A stretch of DNA of 64,000 nt from Sipunculus nudus (Eukaryota > Annelida > Sipuncula > Golfingiida > Sipunculidae): NCBI GenBank assembly GCA_026874595.1, contig CM049317.1:50616401-50680400 (forward strand), read 5' to 3'. Made by a program: the position numbers and the translations under genes. A model generated the notes under the pieces. It was not told where the DNA came from. It ran no database searches and worked only from the letters and a program-made list of their open reading frames with translations. Shown here one piece after another: positions 34,446 to 46,216 of the stretch (position 1 is its first letter; each line of letters begins with the position of its first letter).

Positions 34446-34919
34446 TAAAAAAAAAACAACTTATAACCCTTAACCCCCGAGGGCTAGGTCTCTCCTTGGT
34501 CTGACTGTACCCCGCTTGAATATATATGTCACGCGCCATTGGTCCATCTGACCCGTCGGCAAATTGGCTTGCGCCATCGGTCGATTTCATATTTCATAAC
34601 TTTCGTAAAAAAATACAACAAAATGACGCAATATTAAAATTTTCAAGTGCAAATCTTCTAACCTTGTGATTGATAAGGGTTTAATTCTCCTGAACCGTAC
34701 CCACCATGGTAATGCATCTACATAAAGTGTCATGCACTAGTATAGGTGGTGCATGATAGAGTATAACAGCACAAAGGGGTTTATTTCCATATTTAGGGGT
34801 TTCATTGCTGATAATGCATATCATTTATAGTTTAAGTGGATAAAACACGTTTCAAATAGGATAACGGTTAAGTCAGATAACTCGTATACAGGTAAAACCT
34901 AGGAAACACTGCGGATCAT
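34446..34919. other. No gene seen
   Basis: Noncoding, unstructured. Confidence 0.55.
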
Positions 34920-34985
34920 CATTTTTATCGGGGTGGGATAGCCCACTGCCTGTGTCAAGAAACAGGTGTCCGAGAACAAATACAC
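34920..34985 (+). repeat. R2 repeat fragment
   Basis: AGCCCACTGCCTGTG and ACAGGTGTCCGAGAACAAAT match the middle of the 32.3-kb R2 copy. The GGAGGTGTGGC part is absent. Confidence 0.45.
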
Positions 34986-35049
34986 AACTACATTTTTCAT
35001 TTGAAATGTTTATAAGTAATTCTATTCATTTTATATACATATAATGCAT

Positions 35050-35087
<38 letters not shown>

Positions 35088-35149
35088 CACACACGTTTTA
35101 ATCTTTAAAAATATTTCTGCAAGGATCTAGTGCATTAACGTGCCCTGCG

Positions 35150-35212
35150 TAGATCAATAAGAAAACAATCCTTTTACCCTATGACTTGCTGCGTATCGAT
35201 ATATTGATATAC
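35150..35212 (-). mobile_element. Internally deleted relative of the 32.6-kb hAT element
   Basis: ACCCTATGACTTGCTGCG (inverse of 33111-33128 inside the hAT element) is joined directly to TATCGATATATTGATATACA and the terminus GCCCTA. This is an inverted copy in which several hundred bases between the terminus and the interior are missing. Confidence 0.55.
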
Positions 35213-35633
35213 AGCCCTAATATATATATATATATATGCTTACTCCAGTCGCTCTGCCTTTTTGGAGATGCATTGTCGCCTTGTCATTTATCTTTCTCCG
35301 ACAGAACGAGACTATACAAGACTATACGAGACTCTGCATGGGCCTTGTCACATTTGAAACACGATGCCCTCATAGAAGGATCTGCTAAAGTAAGCCATCG
35401 AAGCAAGATATTCACTAAGTATCAGGATATGACGTCACAGACGAGGTTCTCATTCTGCTTTCATTTCCTTTCGTTGTTAATTTATATCCTCGCCTCCTAT
35501 AGCCCAGGTATATTATCTTAATAAACTCCATAAAATGATCGAATTACATTCAGCCATCTGCGGTGAAGCAGTTACAGATAATTAGCTCAGCATTCCCTTA
35601 GACATGTTTTGCTTTGGCCAATGGATTAACAGA
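35213..35633. other. No gene seen
   Basis: A 111-codon open frame (35186-35521, plus) overlaps the hAT remnant and has no recognisable domain. Treated as chance. Confidence 0.5.
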
Positions 35634-35636
35634 TTA

Positions 35637-35945
35637 GGCAAAAAATAAAAAAAATAAAAGGTATGGTTCTCAGGCACCGCCCGCGTCAGTTTTAACACCC
35701 CGCATCAAAAATGTTTATTTGAATTTCATCTTTCAAGAAGATACAATAATACAGTTTGAATAAGATTTCCTTTGTATGAGGTGCCTTTACCTGTTTAGCC
35801 ATAAAATTCTGTTATTTTCTTGCTTTTCCCTGATCATATGACATTTTTTATCGAAACATACAGAAAAGGTCAAAAATAAAATATCTCCCGCCCGTACTGA
35901 TTTTTTTAAAAAAAAAAGTGCCTGAGAACCATAACTTTTTCCTTC
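35637..35945. mobile_element. PIF/Harbinger-like MITE, copy 2
   Basis: Same family as 803-1112: GGTATGGTTCTCAGGCACCG at the left and GTGCCTGAGAACCATAAC at the right. The left end is preceded by TTA (35634-35636). The right terminus has decayed and the second TTA is not identifiable. Confidence 0.7.
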
Positions 35946-36272
35946 CTCCCGTATATATAAGCTGACCTTTTTTTTTAAAAAAAAAACCTCGTATAGGGTA
36001 GTCATCAATTATGCAGGTCATGATCTGGGGGAAAAATGTTTTGCAGATAGGTTTCTGTCTTGGTGTCGCAGGTTCCGATCTCGGTCTTGGTCCGAAAAGC
36101 GAAAATGCCTGGTGTATACAATATACTCTATGACTTTGTAAAGTGGTAAGACATAATAGACTCAGTGGAAATTGAGGTTTTATGAACTGTGCATGTATGC
36201 ATATATGTGATTAATCTACGTTTTACTTTCTAAGTCTCTGATCGGATGAAATGGTTTTGTTCCACATGGACT

Positions 36273-36275
<3 letters not shown>

Positions 36276-36328
<53 letters not shown>

Positions 36329-36354
36329 GAGAGAGAGAGAGAGAGAGAGAGAGA
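36276..36354. repeat. (TA)n plus (GA)n microsatellite
   Basis: A TA tract to 36325, then GGGAGAGA-type repeats to 36354. Confidence 0.95.
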
Positions 36355-36951
36355 GCATGGGTACAACAAAACTAACACCATATAAAAAGACATGTAGTAC
36401 ACATAATTAAATTAAATTTACTTACAATTATAATTATATAAGAAAAAGAAAAATGAGAAAATGACAGTTAAAACGTAATACAAAAAGTCCATCAAACTCA
36501 TTAATTTACCTTATCCTCACCTCACTCGCCTTAACATCTATATGGATAGTAATTATTATTGTTTTCTTGTTATAGAACCAAGTCATTTTTACTGGATCCC
36601 TGGATTAATTAAGGTAATTGACATCTTAATTATTTATTCATTGACAATGAACATTTAAAGTGATGACCATTGAAATGCCTAGTTATCACATTTTCAGAGA
36701 AAAGCAGTCGACAAACACAGGTACGTGCTTCCATGTTTCGCAACGGTGACACCAGATGTCACTAAACTACGGAATCGTTAATCATATTCATGTTTACGAT
36801 GCTCTTATTAATAGCTCACATTTTGTGACTCTGCCCATTTTTGTATGACCACCAATCTGTCGATGGTTCAAATCTGTTGAATCAAGAACTGAAAGAGACC
36901 ATTACCTCTTTTTTATTTAACATGAAAAAAAGTATTTTCGACTTAGATTTT
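36355..36951. other. No gene seen
   Basis: AT-rich, unstructured. Confidence 0.6.
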
Positions 36952-37031
36952 TACCCCGCTCTATTATGGCCTTCGGCCGATCATAGAGACGGGCGTACAA
37001 CGCCATCTTAGGTACTCCCAGAGCGGGGTAC
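36952..37031. repeat. Inverted repeat, 11-bp arms
   Basis: TACCCCGCTCT is mirrored by AGAGCGGGGTA about 58 bp later. The loop contains a further GGCCTTCGGCC hairpin. GC-rich against its surroundings. Confidence 0.5.
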
Positions 37032-37149
37032 CAGTCTATTTGCGACCTTTCTCTCGCCCGCTTATAGTCACCTTGCCCTGAAGAGCAGACAATGACGTGT
37101 CTTAATGCCAGGCCGGAAATCATGACGCGAAAAAGAAACAAGACCTAGG

Positions 37150-37240
37150 TGCACACAGAAAGTTCTGTCCAATGAAGACACAGAATTGTGCCACATCTCC
37201 CAGCTTGTGTTCTGTGAACACCTGTATGTTTACGTGGCCA
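37150..37240 (-). repeat. R2-like fragment, inverted
   Basis: On the minus strand CAGGTGTTCACAGAACACA, GGGAGATGTGGCACAATTCTG (split here for length: GGGAGATGTGGC then ACAATTCTG) and TTCATTGGAC follow the R2 order. Confidence 0.35.
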
Positions 37241-37266
37241 GGCTCTTTACCAAGTTGTTATGGGTT

Positions 37267-37293
37267 CATAACTGAAATGAGATTTCAGTTATG
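37267..37293. repeat. Perfect 12-bp stem hairpin
   Basis: CATAACTGAAAT, loop GAG, ATTTCAGTTATG. Confidence 0.7.
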
Positions 37294-38265
37294 GGGATCC
37301 TCTTATGGAAAAGCGTAGCAGGGGTATATTGGGATATTTGCAAAATAAACAGAGAAAATGGAGGCAATTTAGCAAATTTCTTACCAATAATGGCTAATAA
37401 ACTGTTCTGGAGTAAAAATAAATTATGTAGAAGTGCCCTTATAAGGAAATTGTTAAAATTTTAACTCCTGTGGTTTTTTTTAGCCTGCCATGCGGTCATG
37501 TTTATCTTTTGTCACATGACCATGTCCTTGACCTTATTGATATCATGAGAAAAGTTGTCCTCTGATTATTGTTCCAAATAAATTATAGTAAATATTGTTT
37601 CCATAACTTCGATAGGCAAATTTGTTAAAACCTTAAATGATATAGCCATAAACTTATAAAGGACTTATTGAAGCCATATATTATCATTTACTCATAAGTA
37701 TTATTCATAAAATAAGATTTTTTAATGGATTTATTAGCAATAAATTACTCTGGTACACCAGAGGTCAGGTCACAGGTCAGGTTATGGGTGACAAGAGTTC
37801 ATGCCTCAGCATCATGGCTGTGTCAGCGATGGTCTTCTGCTCTTCTCTTCATGATAAAATGCTGCTATATCATATATAACATAAACAGGAGACTCCAAAT
37901 GTATGGAAACTGATATATAAAGGATATATAGGTAGAGTGAACATAGTTTAAGCTGCATCTTATTCTTAATTACTCTTTTATTCTTTCCTTCTGATACATC
38001 AGAAGGACCGCTACGATATTTCGTAAGAACATACTCAAGGCTGAGTATGGAGCCCGGGTCACCTGGTGTGTAATTCTCAGCCTTGCACCAAGGCTATTTA
38101 CCAAGGTATGAGAACAATTTGTGAAAAAATACAGCGGAAAACAAGAAGATGCACACAAGAGAGATACATTTTCATATACATGGTATTTTTAAGGAATATG
38201 CCCAAATTATAAACACAGATTTTCTTAAATATATTTATTAAAAAACAGGCTTGCTCCCGTCCGAC
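37294..38265. other. No gene seen
   Basis: AT-rich, unstructured. Confidence 0.55.
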
Positions 38266-38451
38266 ATGAGAGAGAGAGAGATCGAGAGAGAGAGATTGAG
38301 AGAGATTGAGAGAAAGAGAGATTGAGAGAGATTGAGAGAGAGAGATTGAGAGAGATTGAGAGAGAGAGAGATTGAGAGAGAGAGATTGAGAGAGAGAGAT
38401 TGAGAGATATTGAGAGAGAGAGAGATTGAGAGAGAGATTGAGAGAGAGATT

Positions 38452-38489
<38 letters not shown>

Positions 38490-38516
38490 GAGACAGACAG
38501 ACAGACAGACAGAGAA
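38266..38516. repeat. GAGATT / GA / CAGA compound microsatellite
   Basis: A purine-rich strand of GAGAGATTGAGAGA variants, then GACAGACAGACA. Open frames here are repeat artefacts. Confidence 0.95.
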
Positions 38517-38604
38517 AGTCTTATGAGAAAATATTGTTTTTTTATCATTTTGTGAATGGTAGATTTAAGAGGCGAAGGTAAAGTTTATATAAGCTAGAAA
38601 TCTG

Positions 38605-38815
38605 TATTCTAAGGAATGCAAGCCTCTACCATGCATGTGAGGGATGGGGGTCTTTTTCGTGGGATGCTCCCAAACCCATGTTTGCATTCACTAATTCGGT
38701 CCATATTCCCAGTTTCATTCGCGCATAAGTGTTTATACATTTGTGAATATTCCTTGATGACGTTACTCAATCCGGATCACGCACAGGGAAACACACACGA
38801 ACGGTGATAAAGACA
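38605..38815 (-). mobile_element. R1 dispersed repeat, copy 4
   Basis: Inverted copy. Plus strand begins AAGGAATGCAAGCCTCTACC and continues with ATTCGGTCCATATTCCCAG, ATTTGTGAATATTCCTTGAT and CAATCCGGATCACGCACAGG. Confidence 0.65.
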
Positions 38816-40070
38816 CATCCTTCTATCGGAGGCAAGAAGGCAGGCGGAAAAGAGCTAAAAGAGAGAAAAAAATATGTTCTGACGAATTAGTAACTTGTGT
38901 GCGGGGGAAAACTGTTTGCTCATGTACTTACTTTTATAATAAAATGTGTCAGGACGATAGCAGCGTACAGGATTTTATTTTTAATTGACGAATCAGAAGA
39001 CAGGTTTGTACGAAGCTCCCGAGGGATAATTCAGGGATCACCCGCGGATTATTTGCGTAAGAGAACCAGTCATTATATTTATTTAACACTCCTGTAGGGT
39101 AATAACTGTGCAAAATGAAAATTTCTTTTAAAAGTTCTCTTACAAAGTGATCAAACATAAGTCATTGCAGTTTGAGGTTCGTTCCATGCATATCGGAGCC
39201 TGATATATTATATTTATCACATAACAAAACATCTGTGCAACGAAGAAAATTTTCCCGAATGCAGCGCCATCTATCTTGCAAATTGGTTACTATGTAAGGA
39301 ATCACTCCATCAGATATCTCCATGTATCCAACTACTCGAAAACTCAGAAACAGTCAAATCAGTCAATTATTTAATATAGATAATTGCACATTTCAGTGAT
39401 AAATGAAAAATTTGATTATTTTTCGTGATAAATGCATTGGTGGACTATAATATTTGTATAGTGGCTGATGAGAGGACCCAGAAAAATATCAACATTACAT
39501 CTCGCGATCTCGAGATAAATTTCAAAATACAAAATCTTTTATTCAAGTCCTAGTTGGAGTTGCAACAGCCATTTAATGCTTAGCTCGCGATTGTTTAAAC
39601 GAGGGAAAACTTCAAGGTAATTACTTTAAGATAATATGGTGTCTGTAAATATTTCGTTCTTAATCCGTTTACTTACTCCTGAATAAAAGTTTGGGAAGAA
39701 AAAAAAAACCACTTACAACGGGGGCGGTCGGTCGTGCAAAACAAAACACAAAGCGCTTACGCCACCTGGTGTTCGTGCCTTGCGGCTCAACAAGTCAATA
39801 TTTTTTTAAGCTTCCAGCCACCGCATATTCGACATAACAACAACTGAGAAGAAGACTTTGAGCATAAATAACTTTCTTAAAGAATATTATGACTGGTTCC
39901 AATAATCGAATTGAGAATGAATTCGAAAGGTAAATGTAACTCATCGATAATCGATAATCGAATTGACTTAAAATCCATTTGTACTTCACAGACCAATTAA
40001 TCGATGAAATCCTTGGATTTAGACGACAGAGCTCAAAATTGACAAATTGTGTACCGGACAGTTCAGGGCA
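38816..40070. other. No gene seen
   Basis: Noncoding. A short ATCGATAATCGATAATCGA run lies near 39944-39962. Confidence 0.55.
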
Positions 40071-40776
40071 GAAAATTTGCTTGACAACTAGAGCTTTTAT
40101 TTGACCCCACATTTTTATTGATTGAAACCCTCTTTTACTCACATAGTTTATCGGAATCACCTGTAATTTGTTTGGAAACAGTACAATGTACTACACAGCT
40201 GTTTAACATTTTTACTATTTTATTCAAATGCATGGGTATCGAAGGGTTACTCAAATTGGAAGTAACTGGAAGTAACATTACCCCATTTTTCATTCATTTA
40301 ACAATTCGAAAATTTGCTTGACAACTAAAGCTTTTATTTGACCCCACATTTTTATTGATTGAAACCCTCTTTTACTCACATAGTTTATCGGAATCACCTG
40401 TAATTTGTTTGTAAACAGTACAATGTACTACACAGCTGTTTAACATTTTTACTATTTTATTCAAATGCATGGGTATCGAAGGGTTACTCAAATTGGAAGT
40501 AACTGGAAGTAACATTACCCCATTTTTCATTCATTTAACAATTCGAAAATTTGCTTGACAACTAGAGCTTTTATTTGACCCCACATTTTTATTGATTGAA
40601 ACCCTCTTTTACTCACATAGTTTATCGGAATCACTTGTAATTTGTTTGGAAACAGTACAATGTACTACACAGCTGTTTAACATTTTTACTATTTTATTCA
40701 AATGCATGGGTATCGAAGGGTTACTCAAATTGGAAGTAACTGGAAGTAACATTACCCCTGTTTTCATTCATTTATA
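40071..40776. repeat. 237-bp tandem repeat, three copies
   Basis: Copies begin GAAAATTTGCTTGACAACTA at 40071, 40308 and 40545; both offsets are exactly 237 bp. Copies differ by only a few substitutions (for example AACTAGAGC versus AACTAAAGC, and TTTGGAAAC versus TTTGTAAAC). The last ends just before a C16 run. Open frames of 61-67 codons starting at 40118 and 40592 are the same repeat read twice. Confidence 0.95.
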
Positions 40777-40777
40777 G

Positions 40778-40793
40778 CCCCCCCCCCCCCCCC
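40778..40793. repeat. C16 homopolymer
   Basis: Sixteen C directly after the tandem array. Confidence 0.9.
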
Positions 40794-41164
40794 GTATACC
40801 TGGCGGTGGCAATAAAGAAATAAGAATATTCATAAGAATGAATAATAGAACCCCAGCGACAAGCAGTATAAACTGTTTATTTCCGACCTAACGGCAGAAT
40901 TGCATGAACTAAGCTTACGAATGCATATAGAACTGACCTTTGGGATTCTGACTGACACAACATATACACACATTTCTGTCTCTTACCGTGTATATTCAGC
41001 AGTTGACACGGAGCCCCATAATCTGAATAGGTCGCCACAGTCACGCAAGGCTCGGAAGACCCGAGGGACGCACTTAATTTGGATCGGCTAAACATTGGTC
41101 AGTTTATTTAAAGTCATGAAAGAGCATATGTCCCCTTCCGAGACTAACTGAAAGAACCGGGTTA
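40794..41164. other. No gene seen
   Basis: Spacer between two tandem arrays; nothing recognised. Confidence 0.6.
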
Positions 41165-41815
41165 ACGAAGACGAGATGAGCCGATCTATGACGACGACGA
41201 GATCAGCCGATCTAACGACAACGAGATGAATCGATCTATAACAACGGCGAGATGAACCAATTTATAACGACAACGAGATGAGCTGAGCTAAAGATGACGA
41301 GATGAGCCGATCTAATGACGACGACGAGATGAGCCGATCTATAACGAGGACAAGATGAACCGATCTAACGACTAGATGAGCTGATCTAACAACGATGAGA
41401 TGAGCCGGTCTGTAACGAAGCGAGATGAGCCGATCTATAACAACGACGAGATGAACCAATTCATAATGACAAGGAGATTAGCTGAGCTAACGATGACGAG
41501 ATGAGCCGATCTAATTACGACGATGAGATGAGCCGATCTATAACGACGACAAGGTCGATCTAACGACAAGATGAGCTGATCTAACAACGATGAGATGTAA
41601 CGAAACGAGATGAGCCGATCTATAACAACGATGAGATGAACCAATTCATAATGACAAGGAGATGAGCCGATCAAATATGACGAGATGAGCCGATCTATAA
41701 TGACGACAAGATGAGCCGATCTATAACGAAGACGAGATGAGCTGATCTGACAATGACGAGATTAGCCGATCTATAATGACGAGATGAGCCGGTTTATAAC
41801 GACGACGATCTAACG
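41165..41815. repeat. Degenerate GACGAGATGAGCCGATCTA minisatellite with higher-order period
   Basis: About 24-30-bp units around GAGATGAGCCGATCTATAAC repeat over 650 bp. Distinct variant blocks recur with a period near 195-200 bp: AACAACGATGAGA at 41388 and 41583, and ATAACAACG(G/A)CGAGATG at about 41237 and 41437. All reading frames through it are low complexity. Confidence 0.9.
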
Positions 41816-42532
41816 TGAGAAATTCTAACAACGGCACAAGTGAAGGGGCTACCTACTGGTATTAGCTGTATCGTATAGCCAGTTCTTGAAGACTTGTGGT
41901 ATTTCTTAGTGATACTTCCGGTTATAATTTCCTACGCAGCGCCGCGATTTGCCCCTACGTTTACCAAACAGTTTACGACCAGCCACCATGTACCTACTAA
42001 GTGCTTTACGAAGCCCAGCTAAAAGTAACATATGACCTACGACATTTGACAATCCGAAGCAGCAAAAGTTCTGAGTCTAACAAAAAGCAAAATCGCGGGC
42101 ACGATCACTCCCGCGACGCTAATAGTCAACACGTAACTGATCTGAAGTAAGCCCTGCACGATCGAAGACGAGGAGCTGAAAAGGCAATTCGTATAAGTGT
42201 GAGCGCTCCTTTAGCTATGGACTTAAACAGGACACATAAAGGTGTAACGGGGATTGAAGCATGAAAATGTGCTAATGCTTAGATCCTTCCCGAGCCTCTG
42301 GCCTATTGAAATGACTTTGTTTTCATCTTGTCACTCTTATTTCCATGGGTGAAGTCAGGTGGTTGACAAGAACGACATGTTCCTCCCATTTTTTTTTCAA
42401 CCAGGGTAGAAATACTTGGTTTTATCCGCCACATTTATTTTGCTAATTAAATTAATGCCATTTGTCAGTGAAATTTATTCTCATTGCAATCCCCAAACAT
42501 TATTAAAAAAATATCTCACACTGTTGCTATAG
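41816..42532. other. No gene seen
   Basis: Moderate GC, CpG-containing sequence at 41920-42200. No exon could be defended. Confidence 0.5.
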
Positions 42533-42684
42533 GTTCCTCACACATCAAAGGACTACAGGCGTTCAAATATGAATAAAATAAAGATGGATAATATGACCTT
42601 AGTCATCCGTTCCTCACACATCAAAGGACTACAGGCGTTCAAATATGAATAAAATAAAGATGGATAATATGACCTTAGTCATCC
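42533..42684. repeat. Perfect 76-bp tandem duplication
   Basis: The unit starting GTTCCTCACACATCAAAGG at 42533 recurs at 42609 with no difference found by eye. A fragment GTTCC begins a third at 42685. Probably a very recent duplication or an assembly artefact. Confidence 0.9.
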
Positions 42685-44334
42685 GTTCCATGATATTGTG
42701 GAAGCCAACCATTAAACGCTCAGTTTGAAAAAAAAAATATGCAGGTTTTATAGACATTAAATTTCAGGGAACGGATTGTTACTTTCTGTTGGTTTCTGAA
42801 GCAAAACTATTTTGTTATTTTATACACACATTGCTTTAATATTGCTCACAATTTAAACGAAATTAAAAAAAAAAATCTTAACCACACTAGGGGGTCACCT
42901 CATTTCATCCCTAACCCCTCTAAGCTGATATAAACCTTTGACAGTTTTCTTGAAAATAATTGCCTCCCACAACAATGGAATCCGGTTCCACGACGGACTA
43001 CTTTATTATTATTACACGTTATTGGGAAAATTGGATGGGGAGTAGTTAAATTAAAAAAAAAACCCTTACAAAGGTGTCTTGGTGGAGGGGAGGGGGAAGG
43101 ACTCGAATGTTCAGCCAACCCCCCCCCCCTCCCCCCCCCCCTCTCAGACACACCTTGCCAAAGGAAATTGCGCCCCTGGTGACTTCTGTTGGTTAGAGCT
43201 TTCAGAATTTTTTTTAGTTATATTTTTTAAAGAATATTCAATAAACCAATCGGCCTTTGTGACATTAATGTGAATGCATGCAGTCTCATGTTGCAAAAGT
43301 ATATTCTAAAGGTCTCGTCAGTGTAACTATTATTTCGGAAATAAAAAATGAAATCATGCACAAGGTGAAATGTGATCGCCTTTACCCCAAGTGTAGAGCG
43401 GAAAGGGATTCTTAGTGATGGTAAATCACCTGAAATTTATGTCTCTGTAATGTAGCTTAAAAACAGGGAACTATCCCGGGGAAAGTATTATATATTTCTT
43501 TGAAATATGTTCTATGACGATTCGTACACAGCAGTCTTGATCCCGTTACTGCCAAAGGAATATTTACTGAGATTCACAAAACTTGATGAGGAATGAGCTA
43601 CAAAGGTTATATAGCAATGAAAAAAAATATTGTTTTTTTTTTAATAAGAAGAGCAGGCTCTATGTGGGGTAAGGAATTTCGTTCAGTTGATGTATTTTAT
43701 CCCTCCCTATCAATGGCCATTAAAAAAATTCATTAAAAGTACTGGAAAAAAGGGGGCACTTGGCTTTTCCGGAATGAGTGACTAAGGATATTACGTTGGA
43801 GTGAAGATTATTTCTTTTTTAAATGAGGAGCGGGCTTTTTATGATGTGTTTTATCTATTCCTATCAATAACCATTAAAATAATACATTATAAATGTTAGA
43901 AAAGGGGATACCTTGGATTTATCGAACAAAAAGGTTGTAGTCCAAATCTTTTTCTTTTTATGTTGAGTATTGCGAAATCGTTGTTCACGAAACTTCATTA
44001 GCGCGATTACTCACGGTATATTTAAGGAAATACACCCCGGTCGTTGCGGAGTCCCTGTGGCCTTTGAAAAACGCACGGTTGCCGTGCGTCAACCGCACGG
44101 TATAGCCCAAAACAAACGCCGTACGGCGACCGTTTCCCGGTTGTGACCGAGGCTTAAGGAAAACCCAAACACGAACACACGAAGAGGCTGAACGGGGATG
44201 AATGCATACCCTCCTGGGGTAGGCAATTAAACAGGAGCTTTACACACGGTCGAGTACAACATCAAATCCTGAACATTATATTCTAGAGTAGGAATTTTGG
44301 GGGCAAAAACATTATTGCAAACATAATATTGTGT
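42685..44334. other. No gene seen; diverged duplication and CpG hairpins
   Basis: 43640-43780 and 43810-43925 are diverged copies of one unit: CTATCAATGGCCATTAAAA versus CTATCAATAACCATTAAAA, about 180 bp apart. A C-rich run lies at 43119-43142. 44071-44089 is an 8-bp-stem hairpin (ACGCACGG/CCGTGCGT) followed by the palindrome GCCGTACGGC at 44118-44127. Confidence 0.5.
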
Positions 44335-44645
44335 ATAAGTACGTGTTTGTTTGTGTGTGTGATTGTTCAGAACATGACTCATGCAGTCATGAATGGAATA
44401 TCATGAAATTCCCAAGTATTTCGGGAATGGGCCAAGAGAGAATCGATTAGATTTTTGTTTGGATCCGGCACATGATCCAGATTCAGGATCGTAATCAATC
44501 AATACTCACAAAAGTGGAATCCCTTATGCATGAATCAACTTGCAATATGGGACAAATAAATGAATGAAAAAAAAAAAAACGGGTTGGAGAGCAAATGAAG
44601 GAGGCTTGTATTTCTTAGAATGTAGTTTTTAGACTTAAGTTGGGA
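44335..44645 (+). mobile_element. R1 dispersed repeat, copy 5
   Basis: TTTGTGTGTGTGATTGTTCAG, trimmed to its core GTGTGATTGTTCAG, then GATCCGGCACATGATCCAG, ATCAATACTCACAAAAGTGG and the tail GGAGGCTTGTATTTCTTAG then AATGTAG. The interior has an A-rich insertion. Confidence 0.7.
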
Positions 44646-46148
44646 AGAACCTGAGGCCGTTATACAATATTTTTTTTGCCAACAGACCCATTGAGTCTCA
44701 TAATGTAAGACTGCATTCCCATAATCCCTCGGGACTTCTAGTCACATTTTACCTTAGCCTGCGTTTACCATGAGTTCAGTTCGTCCAGATCGTTTCTGAG
44801 ATGCGCTCTTTACACAGCGCTTTACCTATAGGCCAACTAACTATATCGTAAGCGCTATTTGTTATGACCATGTATCCTGAATCTCTATACCAGAGGGGAG
44901 CACTGTATTTTGGTCCTATCAGATGAGACCCTGTGCTGGAAGACAAAACGGTTTACCAGCCAAGTGAGGAATACACGAAGCCAATGTTGTTCATTTCGTT
45001 TTGAGTGACAGCTCATCGCCCCGGCGACCGTTTGAACAGGCCACATGTTCAGAGAGAACTGCCCCGCACGTGGTTTCTGGGCGGAGCCAGATGCCTGTAG
45101 AGTATATGTTGCCTTGCATTTGGTTGGCTGCTAATCACATCAGCAGTTTTTTTAGCAGACAGGCCCATGTGCACCACCTGGTGTTTGAATGCATCATAAA
45201 CGGTCAAAGCAGGCAGCGGGAAAATCAGAAGCTTCTTTAGAAAAGAGCAAGATTTCCGCTGCCTCGGGAGCGTATTTCTGAGACAGACTTCAATGATTCA
45301 GTCGCACTGTAATGTGTCTTTACTTGACAAAAACACTGTTATTAACACGCGATATATGTCAGTACTAAAGTCTGGGAATACATTTTATCCTGTAGAGCTT
45401 AAGGACGTACCTTTCCTAGATTAATAATTAACACGCCATATATCAAAAGTTGAATCAACGAACGCTATTTATGCGGTCTGCACACCTGTACATCGATCGA
45501 TAAGTAATATTTCATATACACTGTTATTAACACGCCTTGTGTTGTGGCTTCGCGATGCTCACGACCCCACGCGGTGTTTATGTTGACACCTGTGATCGCG
45601 CCCGGTCCACTGTTTTTTACACTCGTTTACATGAGTAAGCAAACGGTTTCAAGGGAATATTATGGCAGGTACAGACTTATTTTAAAGGGAGGAAGCTATT
45701 TTTCGTGTTAATTAAACATGTTTTATAGGTGATTGGGCCCCTTTCAGGTCTAGCTGGTCAGTGGCGTAAAGTGAATGTTTAATCTACAATATTGCTCGTA
45801 GAATATTGTTATGACCTAAACCGCGTTTCCTGGCATTATCTCTTGGTCAAGAACATTATACAATCAACGGCTCTTCATCACAAATTAGCATCACAAATTA
45901 GATTAGAGCTATAAATATTCAGCATATTTTCTGACGTTCTCCCCGCTTGTAAGCCTCTTTCGGGAAGCCTTGTTCTGAGCAATATGGAATAATGTGACGT
46001 ACATATAAAAGTTACGCTATCTGCCAGTAAAAACAGTTTACAAATGAAATTGGGCACTCCAAAATTCGATTATATTTACTTATGATACAATGCCTCTTGT
46101 TCTTCTTAGCGCCATCTGTTATTCAAACTTAAAACGATTCATATATAT

Positions 46149-46151
<3 letters not shown>
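44646..46151. other. No gene seen
   Basis: Higher GC at 44890-45240 and 45540-45620, but no exon supported. GCGCCATCTGTT near 46110 is another CTCF-like word. Confidence 0.5.

Positions 46152-46212
<61 letters not shown>
46152..46212. repeat. (TA)n microsatellite
   Basis: About 30 TA units. Confidence 0.95.

Positions 46213-46216
<4 letters not shown>

Noticed and set aside
38225-38548. 107-codon Ser-Leu repeat open frame
   Set aside because: Generated by the GA/GATT microsatellite.
40071-40776. CRISPR-like array
   Set aside because: Units are contiguous 237-bp repeats with no spacers, in a eukaryotic genome.
41262-41674. Open frames with repeated DRLIS/AHLI motifs
   Set aside because: Reading of the degenerate minisatellite; equally open in several frames.
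45001-45240. GC-richer 79-codon open frame as a possible exon
   Set aside because: No recognisable protein motif and no partner exons.
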